Assembly: GCF_029577735.1 (NCBI RefSeq) | Contig: NZ_JARQTO010000001.1 | Coordinates: 434,001-498,000, forward strand | From: Exercitatus varius | Lineage (GTDB): Bacteria > Pseudomonadota > Gammaproteobacteria > Enterobacterales > Pasteurellaceae | Direction: 5' to 3' | Length of the DNA stretch: 64,000 nt | Shown here: piece by piece, positions 33,564 to 42,499 of the stretch | How the letters are laid out: every line of letters starts with the position of its first letter | How positions within the stretch are numbered: the first letter of the stretch is position 1 | Made by a program: the position numbers and the translations under genes | Notes under the pieces: generated by a model | Seen by the model: the letters and a program-made list of their open reading frames with translations, nothing else | The model's database searches: none | What the model was told of the DNA's origin: nothing

Positions 33564-33620
33564 CAAAAAATAAAAAATCTGCATGTTACAATTCGGTTTA
33601 ACCGATTATAAAATGCAGAC
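33564..33620 (-). terminator. Terminator of the BamE-OmpA lipoprotein gene
   Basis: ATCTGCAT (33577-33584) pairs with ATGCAGA (33613-33619), with an inner ATTCGG/CCGAT pairing. On the minus strand it is followed by TTTTTTATTTTTTG. It lies 18 bases past the stop codon of the next gene. Confidence 0.8.
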
Positions 33621-33637
33621 TTAATTTAATGATTAAA

Positions 33638-34486
33638 CTATTTATTATAAAGCGGTGTAGGTCCCGTTAAACCGCCGTTCATTTGGCCGCCGACCGCCTG
33701 TTTCAACACCGTACCTGAAGATTTAATTTCAACGCGACGATTCGGATGCAAACAATCTTTTAACGCTTGTCCGCGCTCATCCTTACAAGCTTTCACCTGA
33801 TTCGCCTCACCATAACCTTTCGCATCAATCTGCGCCGTCACGCCTTGTTCAATTAAACGGTTTTTAACACGTTCCGCGCGGCGTTGCGATAAATTCAGAT
33901 TATAAGCTTTAGCGCCTAAACGGTCGGTATAACCGGCAACGGAAACCTCTTTTGCCTTGGAGGATTTCAATTGTTCGGCTACATTGTCCACCACTTTTTT
34001 GCCTTCTTCCGTTAACGTTTCCTGATCAAAATTAAACAAGAAATCGGCACTCAGATTAAATGACGAATTACCGTTACAGCCGTTCGGATACCAAAAGAAA
34101 CTTTGCGCATTCATATTTTTATCGAACAAGACTTTATACTGACAAATTTTATGTACGCCGTTTTCGCGGTAATTAAAAGCATAATCCCATTCGCGAACGC
34201 CGTATAATCCTTCGGAAAAATGCGGACGCCCCAACAAGTTGGCGATTTGATCTTTATTCATGCCGCGTTCAACCATTCGCACATTATCCCAATTCGGCCA
34301 AGAACCGAACTGCGAACCGTCATGATTAAAACGGGCTTTATCAATTTTCGGCCACACTAAATTAGCCATTGCCTGTTCCGGCGTATCACCGGCCGGTTGA
34401 CCGTCTTCCGTGATGTCGCTTAAGTTTCCGCATGCGGCTAAAACCATTGCCGCCGTTGTTGATAAAAATAAACGTGATAGTTTCAT
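33638..34486 (-). CDS. Outer-membrane lipoprotein with BamE/SmpA-like and OmpA C-terminal domains
   Basis: This 282-residue lipoprotein has the lipobox VLAAC (Cys19). Residues ~60-135 resemble the SmpA/OmlA (BamE) fold (VERGMNKDQIANLLGRPHFSEG, then REWDYAFNYRENG). Residues ~145-265 are an OmpA-like peptidoglycan-binding domain (FNFDQETLTEEGKKVVD, VAGYTDRLGAKAYNLNLSQR and the C-terminal PNRRVEIK). It would link the outer membrane to the cell wall. It is not classical OmpA (no beta-barrel). Whether the BamE part joins the BAM complex is unknown. It has its own terminator and a 179-base AT-rich upstream region. Confidence 0.85.
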   Translation of the reverse strand: MKLSRLFLSTTAAMVLAACGNLSDITEDGQPAGDTPEQAMANLVWPKIDKARFNHDGSQFGSWPNWDNVRMVERGMNKDQIANLLGRPHFSEGLYGVREWDYAFNYRENGVHKICQYKVLFDKNMNAQSFFWYPNGCNGNSSFNLSADFLFNFDQETLTEEGKKVVDNVAEQLKSSKAKEVSVAGYTDRLGAKAYNLNLSQRRAERVKNRLIEQGVTAQIDAKGYGEANQVKACKDERGQALKDCLHPNRRVEIKSSGTVLKQAVGGQMNGGLTGPTPLYNK

Positions 34487-34665
34487 TTAATTACCCCTTA
34501 AGTTAAAAACATTAACATTTAACGCTTCAAATAAAATTTGCCGGTTAATACTAGCCATAACGCTTTACAAAGTAAACTCAAAAATATTGTTTTACTTAAT
34601 AAAATATACAAAATCTTTATTTTTTTACATTTAACGTCAATTAATATAAATAATTGTCGATAAAA

Positions 34666-35706
34666 TTAAAAAAACATCCGTTTCGATTCCGACATCCATT
34701 TTAGTAACAGGTTTTCCGAACTTTCTTCCACCTGCTTACCCAATTTCTGAATTAAGGATTTTTTCTGTTTAAATTGCAGTTCCAGCACACTTTTCTCTTT
34801 TATTGCCTGCAAAATAACATCGTCACTGGTCGCTATTTCATCAATTAACCCCAGCGCCAATGCCGACTGACCGAACCAATGTTCGCCCGTCGCAATTTTT
34901 TCCACGTCCAAGTGCGGGCGATTTTGAGCAACAAATTGTTTAAACAAATCATGGGTTTCTTCCAGTTCCTGCTGGAATTTTTGTTTACCTTTTTCCGTAT
35001 TTTCACCGAATATCGTCACGGTGCGTTTAAATTCACCGGCCGTCATAACATCCACATCCACATCGTGTTTTTTCAGTAAACGGTGAATATTCGGCACCTG
35101 CGCCACCACACCGACGGAACCGATAATCGCAAAGGGCGCCGCCACAATTTTATCGGCCACACAGGCCATCATATAACCGCCGCTCGCCGCTACTTTATCC
35201 ACCGCCGCAGTTAATTTAATTCCCGCTTGTTTCAAACGCGCTAATTGGGAAGCCGCCAGGCCGTAACCGTGCACCACGCCGCCGGGACTTTCCAGCCGCA
35301 GCAGAACTTCATCGGTTTCAGGATTCGCTACGGATAAAACGGCGGTAATTTCTTCCCTCAACGCCGCCGTCACCGAAGCCTGAATATCGCCCTTAAAGTT
35401 CAATACGTATAAAGTAGGTTTGTGTTCGCGCTTAACCGTTTCGCCTTTTTTACGTTTCGCTTTTTCCGCTTTCTTCTCCTCTTTTTCCGCTTGTTTCAAT
35501 TCCTCTTCGGTCAAATGGAATTGCTGCAATTTTTTCGATATATCGGCATATTCTTTCGACAAATCCGTTATTTTCAGCTCGCCGTAGGAAGCGGGTTGGC
35601 GTTGTTTGAATGCAAAAATCATGGCGATAATGCCCGCCACCACTAATAAAATCGTTAAAATTTCCAGAATAAAAATGCCATAGCCCACGGCAATATCAGA
35701 CCACAT
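34666..35706 (-). CDS. sohB: Inner-membrane S49 peptidase SohB
   Basis: This 346-residue protein has an N-terminal membrane helix (about residues 10-33), a charged lysine/glutamate-rich linker (~65-95) and an S49 protease domain. Catalytic Ser175 lies in KVAASGGYMMAC and the predicted Lys227 in TAGEFKRTVT. SohB is a signal-peptide-peptidase-like enzyme facing the periplasm. The LESPGGVVHGYG and IIGSVGVV motifs are typical. It lies downstream of the yadGH-like genes. Confidence 0.94.
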   Translation of the reverse strand: MWSDIAVGYGIFILEILTILLVVAGIIAMIFAFKQRQPASYGELKITDLSKEYADISKKLQQFHLTEEELKQAEKEEKKAEKAKRKKGETVKREHKPTLYVLNFKGDIQASVTAALREEITAVLSVANPETDEVLLRLESPGGVVHGYGLAASQLARLKQAGIKLTAAVDKVAASGGYMMACVADKIVAAPFAIIGSVGVVAQVPNIHRLLKKHDVDVDVMTAGEFKRTVTIFGENTEKGKQKFQQELEETHDLFKQFVAQNRPHLDVEKIATGEHWFGQSALALGLIDEIATSDDVILQAIKEKSVLELQFKQKKSLIQKLGKQVEESSENLLLKWMSESKRMFF

Positions 35707-35756
35707 AACATCTCCTCGCTATAAATAAAAAAACATGAAAAAAATCGCCCGCACTT

Positions 35757-36524
35757 TTAACTGCGTAGCCCGATACCGCGGTTAATCAGATAATAGGCGA
35801 AACCGTATAATGCCAAAATAAATACCGACAACACGGCAAACGTATAAACCAGCGGCACATCGCTGATGCCGAGAAATCCATAGCGGAATCCGTTAATCAT
35901 GTACACAATCGGGTTGAGTTTTGACACCGCCTGCCAGAACGGCGGCAGCAAAGCAATGGAATAAAACACTCCGCCCAAATAGGTTAACGGCGTCAGCACG
36001 AAAGTGGGCACAATGCTGATGTCGTCAAAAGAATGCGCGAAAACCGCATTGATTAAGCCGCCTAAGGCAAAGGTTGCCGTGGTAAGTAACAACGTCACAA
36101 AAATGACGCTCCAGGCATGAATTTCAAAGGAAACGAATAATAACGACACAATCGTTACCAGCACGCCGATGCAAATGCCGCGCACCATTCCGCCCATCAT
36201 ATAACCTAAAATAATCACATGGGGCGATGTAGGTGAAATCAGCAGCTCTTCCACATTGCGGGCAAATTTTGTACTGTAAAACGACGACGCCACATTGGTA
36301 AAAGCGTTTGTCAACGAAGACATCATAATCAGCCCGGGCACAATAAATTGCATGTAGCTAAACCCACCCATTTCGCCGATACGGCTGCCGATTAGCTGTC
36401 CGAAAATCACAAAGTAGAGCGTCATGGTAATCACCGGCGGTACGATGGTTTGCACCCAAATCCGCATAAAACGACGAATTTCCTTGCGTAGAATGGTACA
36501 AAATGCGATCCAGCCCAATCTCAT
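35757..36524 (-). CDS. yadH: ABC-2 type transporter permease (YadH-like)
   Basis: This 255-residue protein has six hydrophobic segments and the ABC-2 permease signature region LTPLTYLGGVFYSIALLPPFWQ. The N-terminus has an amphipathic start (MRLGWIAFCTILRKEIRRFMRIW). Its ATG overlaps the end of the ATPase gene by 4 bases, so the two make one exporter. The YadGH substrate is unknown. Family members export drugs or polysaccharide-type compounds. Confidence 0.88.
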   Translation of the reverse strand: MRLGWIAFCTILRKEIRRFMRIWVQTIVPPVITMTLYFVIFGQLIGSRIGEMGGFSYMQFIVPGLIMMSSLTNAFTNVASSFYSTKFARNVEELLISPTSPHVIILGYMMGGMVRGICIGVLVTIVSLLFVSFEIHAWSVIFVTLLLTTATFALGGLINAVFAHSFDDISIVPTFVLTPLTYLGGVFYSIALLPPFWQAVSKLNPIVYMINGFRYGFLGISDVPLVYTFAVLSVFILALYGFAYYLINRGIGLRS

Positions 36525-37447
36525 TGTTCGCCTCCGTTCGGTTTGTTTAACGCCATGCTAATGAATAATTGTTCCAACCGGTTAGATTTATTACGCATGC
36601 TGACAACCTGTTTATCCTGCGCGGTTAATTGCGCAAACAAATCGTTCAGGCCTTTTTCCCGATGTACATCCACTTCAATAGATTTTTCATCCAGCCGGCG
36701 CACAGGATAACCTTCGATTTGTGACAACGTCCCGTTATCGGCAAAATCCAAAATAAAGGTTTCGGTTTCCAGTTTCGCCAGTAAGTCTTTCATCGGCATA
36801 TTCACAACCAATCTGCCCTGCTGAATAATACCGATATGGCGACACAGCATTTCCGCTTCCTCTAAATAATGGGTGGTGAGAATAATGGTGGTACCTTGTT
36901 CATTCAACTCACGCAAAAATCGCCACATGGTACGGCGCAGTTCAATATCCACGCCGGCGGTCGGTTCGTCCAGAATCAGCAATTTCGGATTGTGCATTAA
37001 AGCGCGGGCAATCATTAAACGTCGCTTCATTCCGCCGGAAAGGCGCATAGCCTGCTGTTCGCGCTTATCCCATAAATCCAGCTTTTTCAGCCATTTTTCC
37101 GCCTGAATTAACGCCGCTTTGCGGGGAATGCCGTAATAACCCGCCTGATTGATCATAATATCCCGCACTTTTTCGAACTGATTAAAATTGAATTCCTGCG
37201 GCACTAAACCAATCTTCTGCTTCAATTGAACCGGATCTTTATCTAAATCATAACCGAAAACCTTAACCGTTCCGCCGGTTTTATTTACCAACGAACTGAT
37301 AATGCCGATAGTCGTAGATTTGCCCGCGCCGTTATGACCAAGCAAGGCATAAAAATCTCCTTCTTCTACGCTAAGATCGATGCCGTGCAACGCCTGCACA
37401 CCATTTTTGTAACACTTGGTCAATGCGGCAATTTCTAATGCTTTCAT
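36521..37447 (-). CDS. yadG: ABC transporter ATP-binding protein (YadG-like)
   Basis: This 308-residue ATPase has Walker A GHNGAGKST, Q-loop LVPQEFNFNQ, signature LSGGMKRR, Walker B LLILDEPTAG and H-loop TTHYLEEAE. The C-terminal extension is the DrrA/CcmA-type regulatory region. It pairs with the following permease gene. It diverges from the trp operon across a 220-base intergenic region. Confidence 0.92.
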   Translation of the reverse strand: MKALEIAALTKCYKNGVQALHGIDLSVEEGDFYALLGHNGAGKSTTIGIISSLVNKTGGTVKVFGYDLDKDPVQLKQKIGLVPQEFNFNQFEKVRDIMINQAGYYGIPRKAALIQAEKWLKKLDLWDKREQQAMRLSGGMKRRLMIARALMHNPKLLILDEPTAGVDIELRRTMWRFLRELNEQGTTIILTTHYLEEAEMLCRHIGIIQQGRLVVNMPMKDLLAKLETETFILDFADNGTLSQIEGYPVRRLDEKSIEVDVHREKGLNDLFAQLTAQDKQVVSMRNKSNRLEQLFISMALNKPNGGEQ

Positions 37448-37607
37448 AGTGGATGTCGTCCTTTAAAAATAGGCACGCATAATACTCTTTTTTGCCGAAG
37501 TAGGCAAAAATTCCGGCTCGGATTTATTCCGCCGACATAATATAAAAAAACATGCGAAATTTTGCCCGCACTTTTCGCTATTTAATTTCAAAAAATGTTT
37601 TCAATGC

Positions 37608-37641
37608 TTGACAAATAATTCATGTACTAGTTTAATAGTGC
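37608..37641 (+). promoter_or_regulatory. trp operon promoter with TrpR operator
   Basis: A -35 TTGACA (37608-37613), a 17-base spacer and a -10 TTTAAT (37631-37636) form a strong promoter. The operator-like GTACTAGTTTAATAGTGC at 37624-37641 matches the E. coli TrpR operator core GTACTAGTTAACTAGTAC at 15 of 18 positions and covers the -10 box. Only about 25 bases separate the predicted transcription start from trpE, so there is no room for a trpL attenuator. Confidence 0.82.
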
Positions 37642-37667
37642 AAAATAATTCAGAAGGACAAATTCGC

Positions 37668-39209
37668 ATGTTTCAACCCTATATTCAGGTTTTCACTCAA
37701 TCCGTGGATTACCATAACGATTTAGCCGCGGTATTTACGACTTTATGCGGCGATAAAACCAACAATTTGTTACTCGAAAGCGCCGAAATTTCCAGCAAAA
37801 ACAGCTTAAAAAGCCTGCTGTTGGTGAACGCTGCCGTGAAAATTTCCTGCTCCGGACAAACCGTTAACTTCAAAGCATTAACCGATAACGGCGCGGCGGT
37901 ATTGATTCATTTACAGGATAAACTAAAAAAACTCGCCAAATTAACGCACATCAATGATCACGAATTAACCGCTTCCTTTGCGCCCTTGGATCAAAATCTG
38001 GACGAAGACACTAAATTGCAGGCGGCGACCGTATTTGACGGTTTGCGGCTGGTCAATAATTTGTACGCTCACAGCCAAACACCGATTTTTCTCGGCGGAT
38101 TATTCGCCTATGATTTAGTGGCGAATTTCATTCCTATGAACGGTATTGAATTGCAGGACGACGGGCTCAGTTGCCCGGATTACGTGTTCTATCTGGCGGA
38201 AAATTTACTCTGTTTTAACCACCCGATTCAACAGGCGACCTTGCAAACCTTCTGTTTCAGTTCGAAAGAATGTGTTGCGTTGCAACAAAGTGCGGTGGAA
38301 ATTTCCCGCAAAATGTGCAATTTGCAACCGGTTCCCGCCGTTATTGCGGCGGATACGGATGTCAAAACCAATATCGAAGACGAAAAATTCAAAGATATTA
38401 TCCGCGCTCTTAAACATCATATTTATATCGGGGATGTGTTCCAAATTGTGCCGTCTCGTCGCTTTTCTCTGCCTTGTCCGAACAGCTTGGCCACCTATCG
38501 TAATCTGAAACGGAATAATCCGAGCCCTTATATGTTTTACATGCAGGACGATGAATTCGTGCTATTTGGCGCGTCGCCGGAAAGCGCTTTGAAATTCAGT
38601 GCGGACAACCGCGAACTGCAAATTTACCCGATTGCCGGTTCCCGTCCGCGCGGTTTTGACGCTCAAGGCAATATCGATCCTGAACTGGATGCCCGTTTAG
38701 AGCTGGAAATGCGTTTGGATCACAAAGAATTGGCGGAACATCTCATGCTGGTGGATCTTGCTCGTAACGACATAGCACGGGTCTGCCAAAGTGGCACTCG
38801 TCAGGTAAAAGATCTGATGCAAGTGGATCGTTATTCTCACATCATGCATTTGGTTTCCCGCGTAGTGGGCACGCTTCGCCCCGAACTGGACGCCCTACAC
38901 GCTTATCAAGCCTGCATGAACATGGGAACCCTTACCGGCGCGCCTAAAATTAAAGCTATGCAGCTGATTTATCAATCAGAAAAACAAAAACGACACAGTT
39001 ACGGCGGGGCGGTCGGTTACCTGTCCTCCGACGGCAATTTCGACACCTGCATCGTTATTCGTTCCGCTTTTGTACAAAACGGAATCGCCCATGTGCAAGC
39101 CGGTTGCGGCGAGGTGTTGGATTCCGATCCGCAAATGGAAGCAGACGAAACCCGACACAAAGCGCGCGCCGTGTTAAACACCATTATCCAAACCAATCGT
39201 CAGGCATAA
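37668..39209 (+). CDS. trpE: Anthranilate synthase component I
   Basis: This 513-residue enzyme makes anthranilate from chorismate. The N-terminal LLLESAEISSK motif binds tryptophan for feedback inhibition. The C-terminal chorismate-binding domain shows DVFQIVPSRRF, YPIAGSRPRGFD, LMVDLARNDI and GTLTGAPKIKAM. I start at the ATG at 37668 (AAGGACAAATTCGC upstream), because an earlier TTG is the -35 box itself. It is first in the trpEGDC(F) operon. Confidence 0.98.
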   Translation: MFQPYIQVFTQSVDYHNDLAAVFTTLCGDKTNNLLLESAEISSKNSLKSLLLVNAAVKISCSGQTVNFKALTDNGAAVLIHLQDKLKKLAKLTHINDHELTASFAPLDQNLDEDTKLQAATVFDGLRLVNNLYAHSQTPIFLGGLFAYDLVANFIPMNGIELQDDGLSCPDYVFYLAENLLCFNHPIQQATLQTFCFSSKECVALQQSAVEISRKMCNLQPVPAVIAADTDVKTNIEDEKFKDIIRALKHHIYIGDVFQIVPSRRFSLPCPNSLATYRNLKRNNPSPYMFYMQDDEFVLFGASPESALKFSADNRELQIYPIAGSRPRGFDAQGNIDPELDARLELEMRLDHKELAEHLMLVDLARNDIARVCQSGTRQVKDLMQVDRYSHIMHLVSRVVGTLRPELDALHAYQACMNMGTLTGAPKIKAMQLIYQSEKQKRHSYGGAVGYLSSDGNFDTCIVIRSAFVQNGIAHVQAGCGEVLDSDPQMEADETRHKARAVLNTIIQTNRQA

Positions 39210-39213
39210 GGAA

Positions 39214-39807
39214 ATGAAAATGGCCACCATCGTATTTTTAGATAATTTTGACTCCTTCACCTACAATCTGGTGGATCAATTCCGCACGCTCGGACATCAG
39301 GTAAAAATCTACCGCAACGACTGCGATTTGGATTTACTGGAGAAAATGTGCCGCGAACCCGACACCATCCTGGCTCTGTCGCCCGGCCCGGGCACGCCTG
39401 CCGAAGCGGGCAACATGCTGCCGTTAATCCGACGGGTGAAAAATTCGGTCCCCATTATCGGTATTTGCTTAGGTCATCAGGCGTTAATTGAAGCTTTTGG
39501 CGGCAAAGTGGTGCATGCGGGCGAAGTATTGCACGGCAAAGTTTCCAAAATTCAGCATGATAATCAAGCCATGTTTGCCGGGCTGCAAAATCCGATGCCG
39601 GTCGCCCGTTATCATTCCTTAATGGGCAGCGACTTGCCGGAAGAATTGATTGTTAATGCGAACTACAACGGCATTGTCATGGCGATTCGTCACCGCGATT
39701 TACCGATTTGCGCTTTCCAGTTTCATCCGGAAAGCCTGCTGACGGTACAAGGTTCAAAACTACTGGAACAAAGTATCGATTGGTTATTAGCTCGACAAAC
39801 ACATTAA
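39214..39807 (+). CDS. trpG: Anthranilate synthase component II (glutamine amidotransferase)
   Basis: This 197-residue class I amidotransferase has the catalytic Cys in GICLGHQALIEAFGG, the His/Glu in FQFHPESLL and the oxyanion segment SPGPGTP. It supplies ammonia to TrpE. TrpG is free here, not fused to TrpD as in E. coli. A second ATG at 39220 has better spacing to AAGGA and may be the true start. Confidence 0.96.
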   Translation: MKMATIVFLDNFDSFTYNLVDQFRTLGHQVKIYRNDCDLDLLEKMCREPDTILALSPGPGTPAEAGNMLPLIRRVKNSVPIIGICLGHQALIEAFGGKVVHAGEVLHGKVSKIQHDNQAMFAGLQNPMPVARYHSLMGSDLPEELIVNANYNGIVMAIRHRDLPICAFQFHPESLLTVQGSKLLEQSIDWLLARQTH

Positions 39808-39921
39808 TTTTAACCCGGAATCACTTATAGGATTTCTCGGACTCAGCCCCGTTTGACATGGCTGACTGTCAAAAAAACGTTGCTTTTTTTGACCGCACTT
39901 TTCGATAAAAAGGAAAATATT

Positions 39922-40923
39922 ATGCAACTCGACCAAATTCTTGCGACGCTGTTTAACAACCAATCGCTGACACAGGAACAATCCGCCGAATTTTTCCGCG
40001 CCGTGGTAAACGGCGAAGTGGCGCCCGAACAATTATCCGCGGCGCTGATTGCCTTAAAATTACGCGGCGAAACCATCGACGAAATCACCGGCGCCGTCAC
40101 CGCGCTGTTAGCCGCCGCTCAACCTTTTCCAAGCCCGGATTATCCTTTCGCCGATATTGTAGGTACCGGCGGCGACGGCGCCAACACCATTAATATTTCC
40201 ACCGCTTCCGCCGTTGTCGCCGCCAGCCTCGGTTTAAAAATCGCCAAACACGGCAACCGCAGTGTCTCCAGTAAAACAGGCGCCAGCGATTTACTTTCCT
40301 GCCTGGGCGTAGACATCAACATGAGCGCCGAAAAAGCTCGCCGGGCGCTGGACGAAATCGGTTTGGCCTTTGTGTTCGCACAAAAATATCACACCGGCTT
40401 TAAACACGCCGTTCCCGTACGTCAGGCATTAAAAACCCGCACAATTTTTAATATTCTCGGCCCGTTGATTAATCCTGCTCACGCCAAACGTCAACTATTG
40501 GGCGTATACAGCCCGGAATTACTGCAACCTTACGCGGAAACCAACGCACGTTTAAATCACGAACACAGCATTATTGTGCACGGCAGCGGCCTGGACGAAG
40601 TCGCTATTCACGGTAAAACCCAAGTAGCGGAATTGCGCGACGGCAAAATCGAATATTATGAGCTGTCTCCGCAAGATTTCGGTTTCACCGCCAAACCGCT
40701 GGAAAGCCTGCGCGGCGGCGAACCGCAGGAAAACGCTCAAATTATCACCGCACTTTTACAAGGTCGCGGCACCGATGAACAAAATCAGGCCGTTGCCATG
40801 AATACCGCATTATTGATGAAACTGTTCGGCTATGAGAACATTAAACAAAACGCCGAACAGGTTCTGGCGCAACTCGCCGGCGGGCTCGCTTTTGAAACTT
40901 TGGAAAAACTTGCCGCCTATTAA
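39922..40923 (+). CDS. trpD: Anthranilate phosphoribosyltransferase
   Basis: This 333-residue enzyme transfers phosphoribose from PRPP to anthranilate. The PRPP-binding GTGGDGANTINIST and the KHGNRSVSSKTGASD loop are clear. The ATG at 39922 follows AAAAGGAAAATATT. A longer in-frame start includes an uptake signal and non-family residues. The gap before it (39808-39921) contains a single uptake signal but no gene. Confidence 0.97.
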   Translation: MQLDQILATLFNNQSLTQEQSAEFFRAVVNGEVAPEQLSAALIALKLRGETIDEITGAVTALLAAAQPFPSPDYPFADIVGTGGDGANTINISTASAVVAASLGLKIAKHGNRSVSSKTGASDLLSCLGVDINMSAEKARRALDEIGLAFVFAQKYHTGFKHAVPVRQALKTRTIFNILGPLINPAHAKRQLLGVYSPELLQPYAETNARLNHEHSIIVHGSGLDEVAIHGKTQVAELRDGKIEYYELSPQDFGFTAKPLESLRGGEPQENAQIITALLQGRGTDEQNQAVAMNTALLMKLFGYENIKQNAEQVLAQLAGGLAFETLEKLAAY

Positions 40924-40974
40924 TTTGCAGAATAGACAAAATGATTAAATCGTAAGAAAACAGCAGGAAAAAGA

Positions 40975-42435
40975 ATGAAATTAAACACCGCGCCGACCAT
41001 CCTACAAAAAATCGTGCTCGATAAAATCGAATGGGTGAAAAATAAGAAGGCGGAATTTCCGCTGGAAAGTTTTCAACAAAACATTGAAAAATCCGACCGC
41101 AGTTTTTACGACGCTTTGCGCCGAGGTTCTCATCGTCAACCGGCGTTTATTCTTGAATGCAAAAAAGCGTCGCCGTCTAAGGGATTGATTCGCAACGAGT
41201 TTAAGCCGGAAGAGATTGCCAATGTTTATAAACATTATGCGACGGCGGTGTCCGTGTTAACGGATGAAAAATATTTTCAGGGCGATTTCCGTTATCTCAA
41301 AATTGTCCGTGACATCGTCACTCAACCGGTGTTATGCAAAGATTTTATCATTGACGAATATCAAGTTTACCTTGCCCGTTACAGCCAGGCTGACGCGATT
41401 TTGCTGATGCTTTCCGTGGTTGATGACGAAACTTATCAAAAATTAACCGCACTTGCTCATCAACTCGGCATGGGCGTGTTGACGGAAGCCGCGAATGAAG
41501 CGGAATTTGAACGTGCGCTGGCATTAAACGCCCAAATTATCGGGGTGAACAACCGCAATCTACACGATTTGACCGTCGATTTGAATCGAGTAAAAAATCT
41601 GACGGCAAAATATGCCGCCCAAATTCCCGCCGATGTGCGAATTATCAGCGAATCCGGTATTTACAGCCATCAACAGGTTAAAATGCTGGCAAATTGCGCC
41701 CACGGATTTCTTATCGGCAGCAGCTTAATGGGCAGTGACGATTTGAATAATGCGGTGCGGGCCGTGATTTTCGGCGAAAACAAGGTGTGCGGTTTAACCC
41801 GCCCGCAGGATGTACAAACCGCCTATGCCAACGGCGCTTTATACGGCGGATTGATTTTTGCCGAAGGTTCGCCGCGGCAGCTTTCATTGCGTCAGGCGCA
41901 GGAACTGACAACCGCGGCGCCGTTACGTTTCGTGGCGGTTTTTCAAAATCAAGCCATTGATTTTATTGTGAAAATCGCCTCTCAATTGAAGGCATACGCG
42001 ATACAGCTGCACGGTTCGGAAAATAACGCATTTATTGCGGAGCTGCGTGCCGTATTGCCGCCGTCCATTCAAATCTGGAAAGCGGTTTCGATTGAGACGG
42101 AAACCGAAAATGCCACTAAAAGTGCGGTCAAAAATGACGATGTTTTTTCAGGCAGCGAAGCTTTTACCGAAATTCCGCATGTGGATCGTTACGTTTTGGA
42201 CAGTAAAATCGGAAATCAGCAAGGTGGCACCGGTAAACCTTTCAATTGGCGTAAAATTCCTGAACGGTTAAAACATAAAATTATGCTGGCAGGCGGTATT
42301 TCTTTGGATAATATTGAATCCGCACTGGCGCAGCAATGTCTCGGATTAGACTTAAATTCCGGCGTGGAAAGCAGCAAAGGCGTGAAAGATCCGCAAAAAA
42401 TCGCCGGGATTTTTCGCCATATTTTGCAATGCTAA
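40975..42435 (+). CDS. trpCF: Bifunctional indole-3-glycerol phosphate synthase / phosphoribosylanthranilate isomerase
   Basis: This 486-residue fusion has TrpC in the first half (FILECKKASPSKGLI, VLCKDFIIDEYQVY, IIGVNNRNLHDL, ISESGIYS) and TrpF in the second half (VCGLTRPQDV, AIQLHGSENN, LDSKIGNQQGGTGKPFNW, LAGGISLDNI, GLDLNSGVESSKGVKD). It performs two consecutive steps. trpB and trpA do not follow. A terminator closes the operon, in line with the split trp genes of Haemophilus influenzae. Confidence 0.97.
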   Translation: MKLNTAPTILQKIVLDKIEWVKNKKAEFPLESFQQNIEKSDRSFYDALRRGSHRQPAFILECKKASPSKGLIRNEFKPEEIANVYKHYATAVSVLTDEKYFQGDFRYLKIVRDIVTQPVLCKDFIIDEYQVYLARYSQADAILLMLSVVDDETYQKLTALAHQLGMGVLTEAANEAEFERALALNAQIIGVNNRNLHDLTVDLNRVKNLTAKYAAQIPADVRIISESGIYSHQQVKMLANCAHGFLIGSSLMGSDDLNNAVRAVIFGENKVCGLTRPQDVQTAYANGALYGGLIFAEGSPRQLSLRQAQELTTAAPLRFVAVFQNQAIDFIVKIASQLKAYAIQLHGSENNAFIAELRAVLPPSIQIWKAVSIETETENATKSAVKNDDVFSGSEAFTEIPHVDRYVLDSKIGNQQGGTGKPFNWRKIPERLKHKIMLAGGISLDNIESALAQQCLGLDLNSGVESSKGVKDPQKIAGIFRHILQC

Positions 42436-42453
42436 GCCGGCTAAACGAACGAA

Positions 42454-42481
42454 AAAGAAGAGGTTATCCTCTTCTTTTTTT
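42454..42481. terminator. Bidirectional terminator between trpCF and uvrD
   Basis: AAAGAAGAGG / CCTCTTCTTT with a 4-base loop, T run after it on the plus strand and A run before it. It separates the convergent trpCF and uvrD genes. Confidence 0.9.
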
Positions 42482-42499
42482 ATATGCTTTTCTCGCAAT

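Noticed and set aside
37608..37667. An upstream TTG start extending trpE by 20 residues
   Set aside because: The TTG is part of the -35 box TTGACA and the extension covers the TrpR operator. The ATG at 37668 has a ribosome-binding site.
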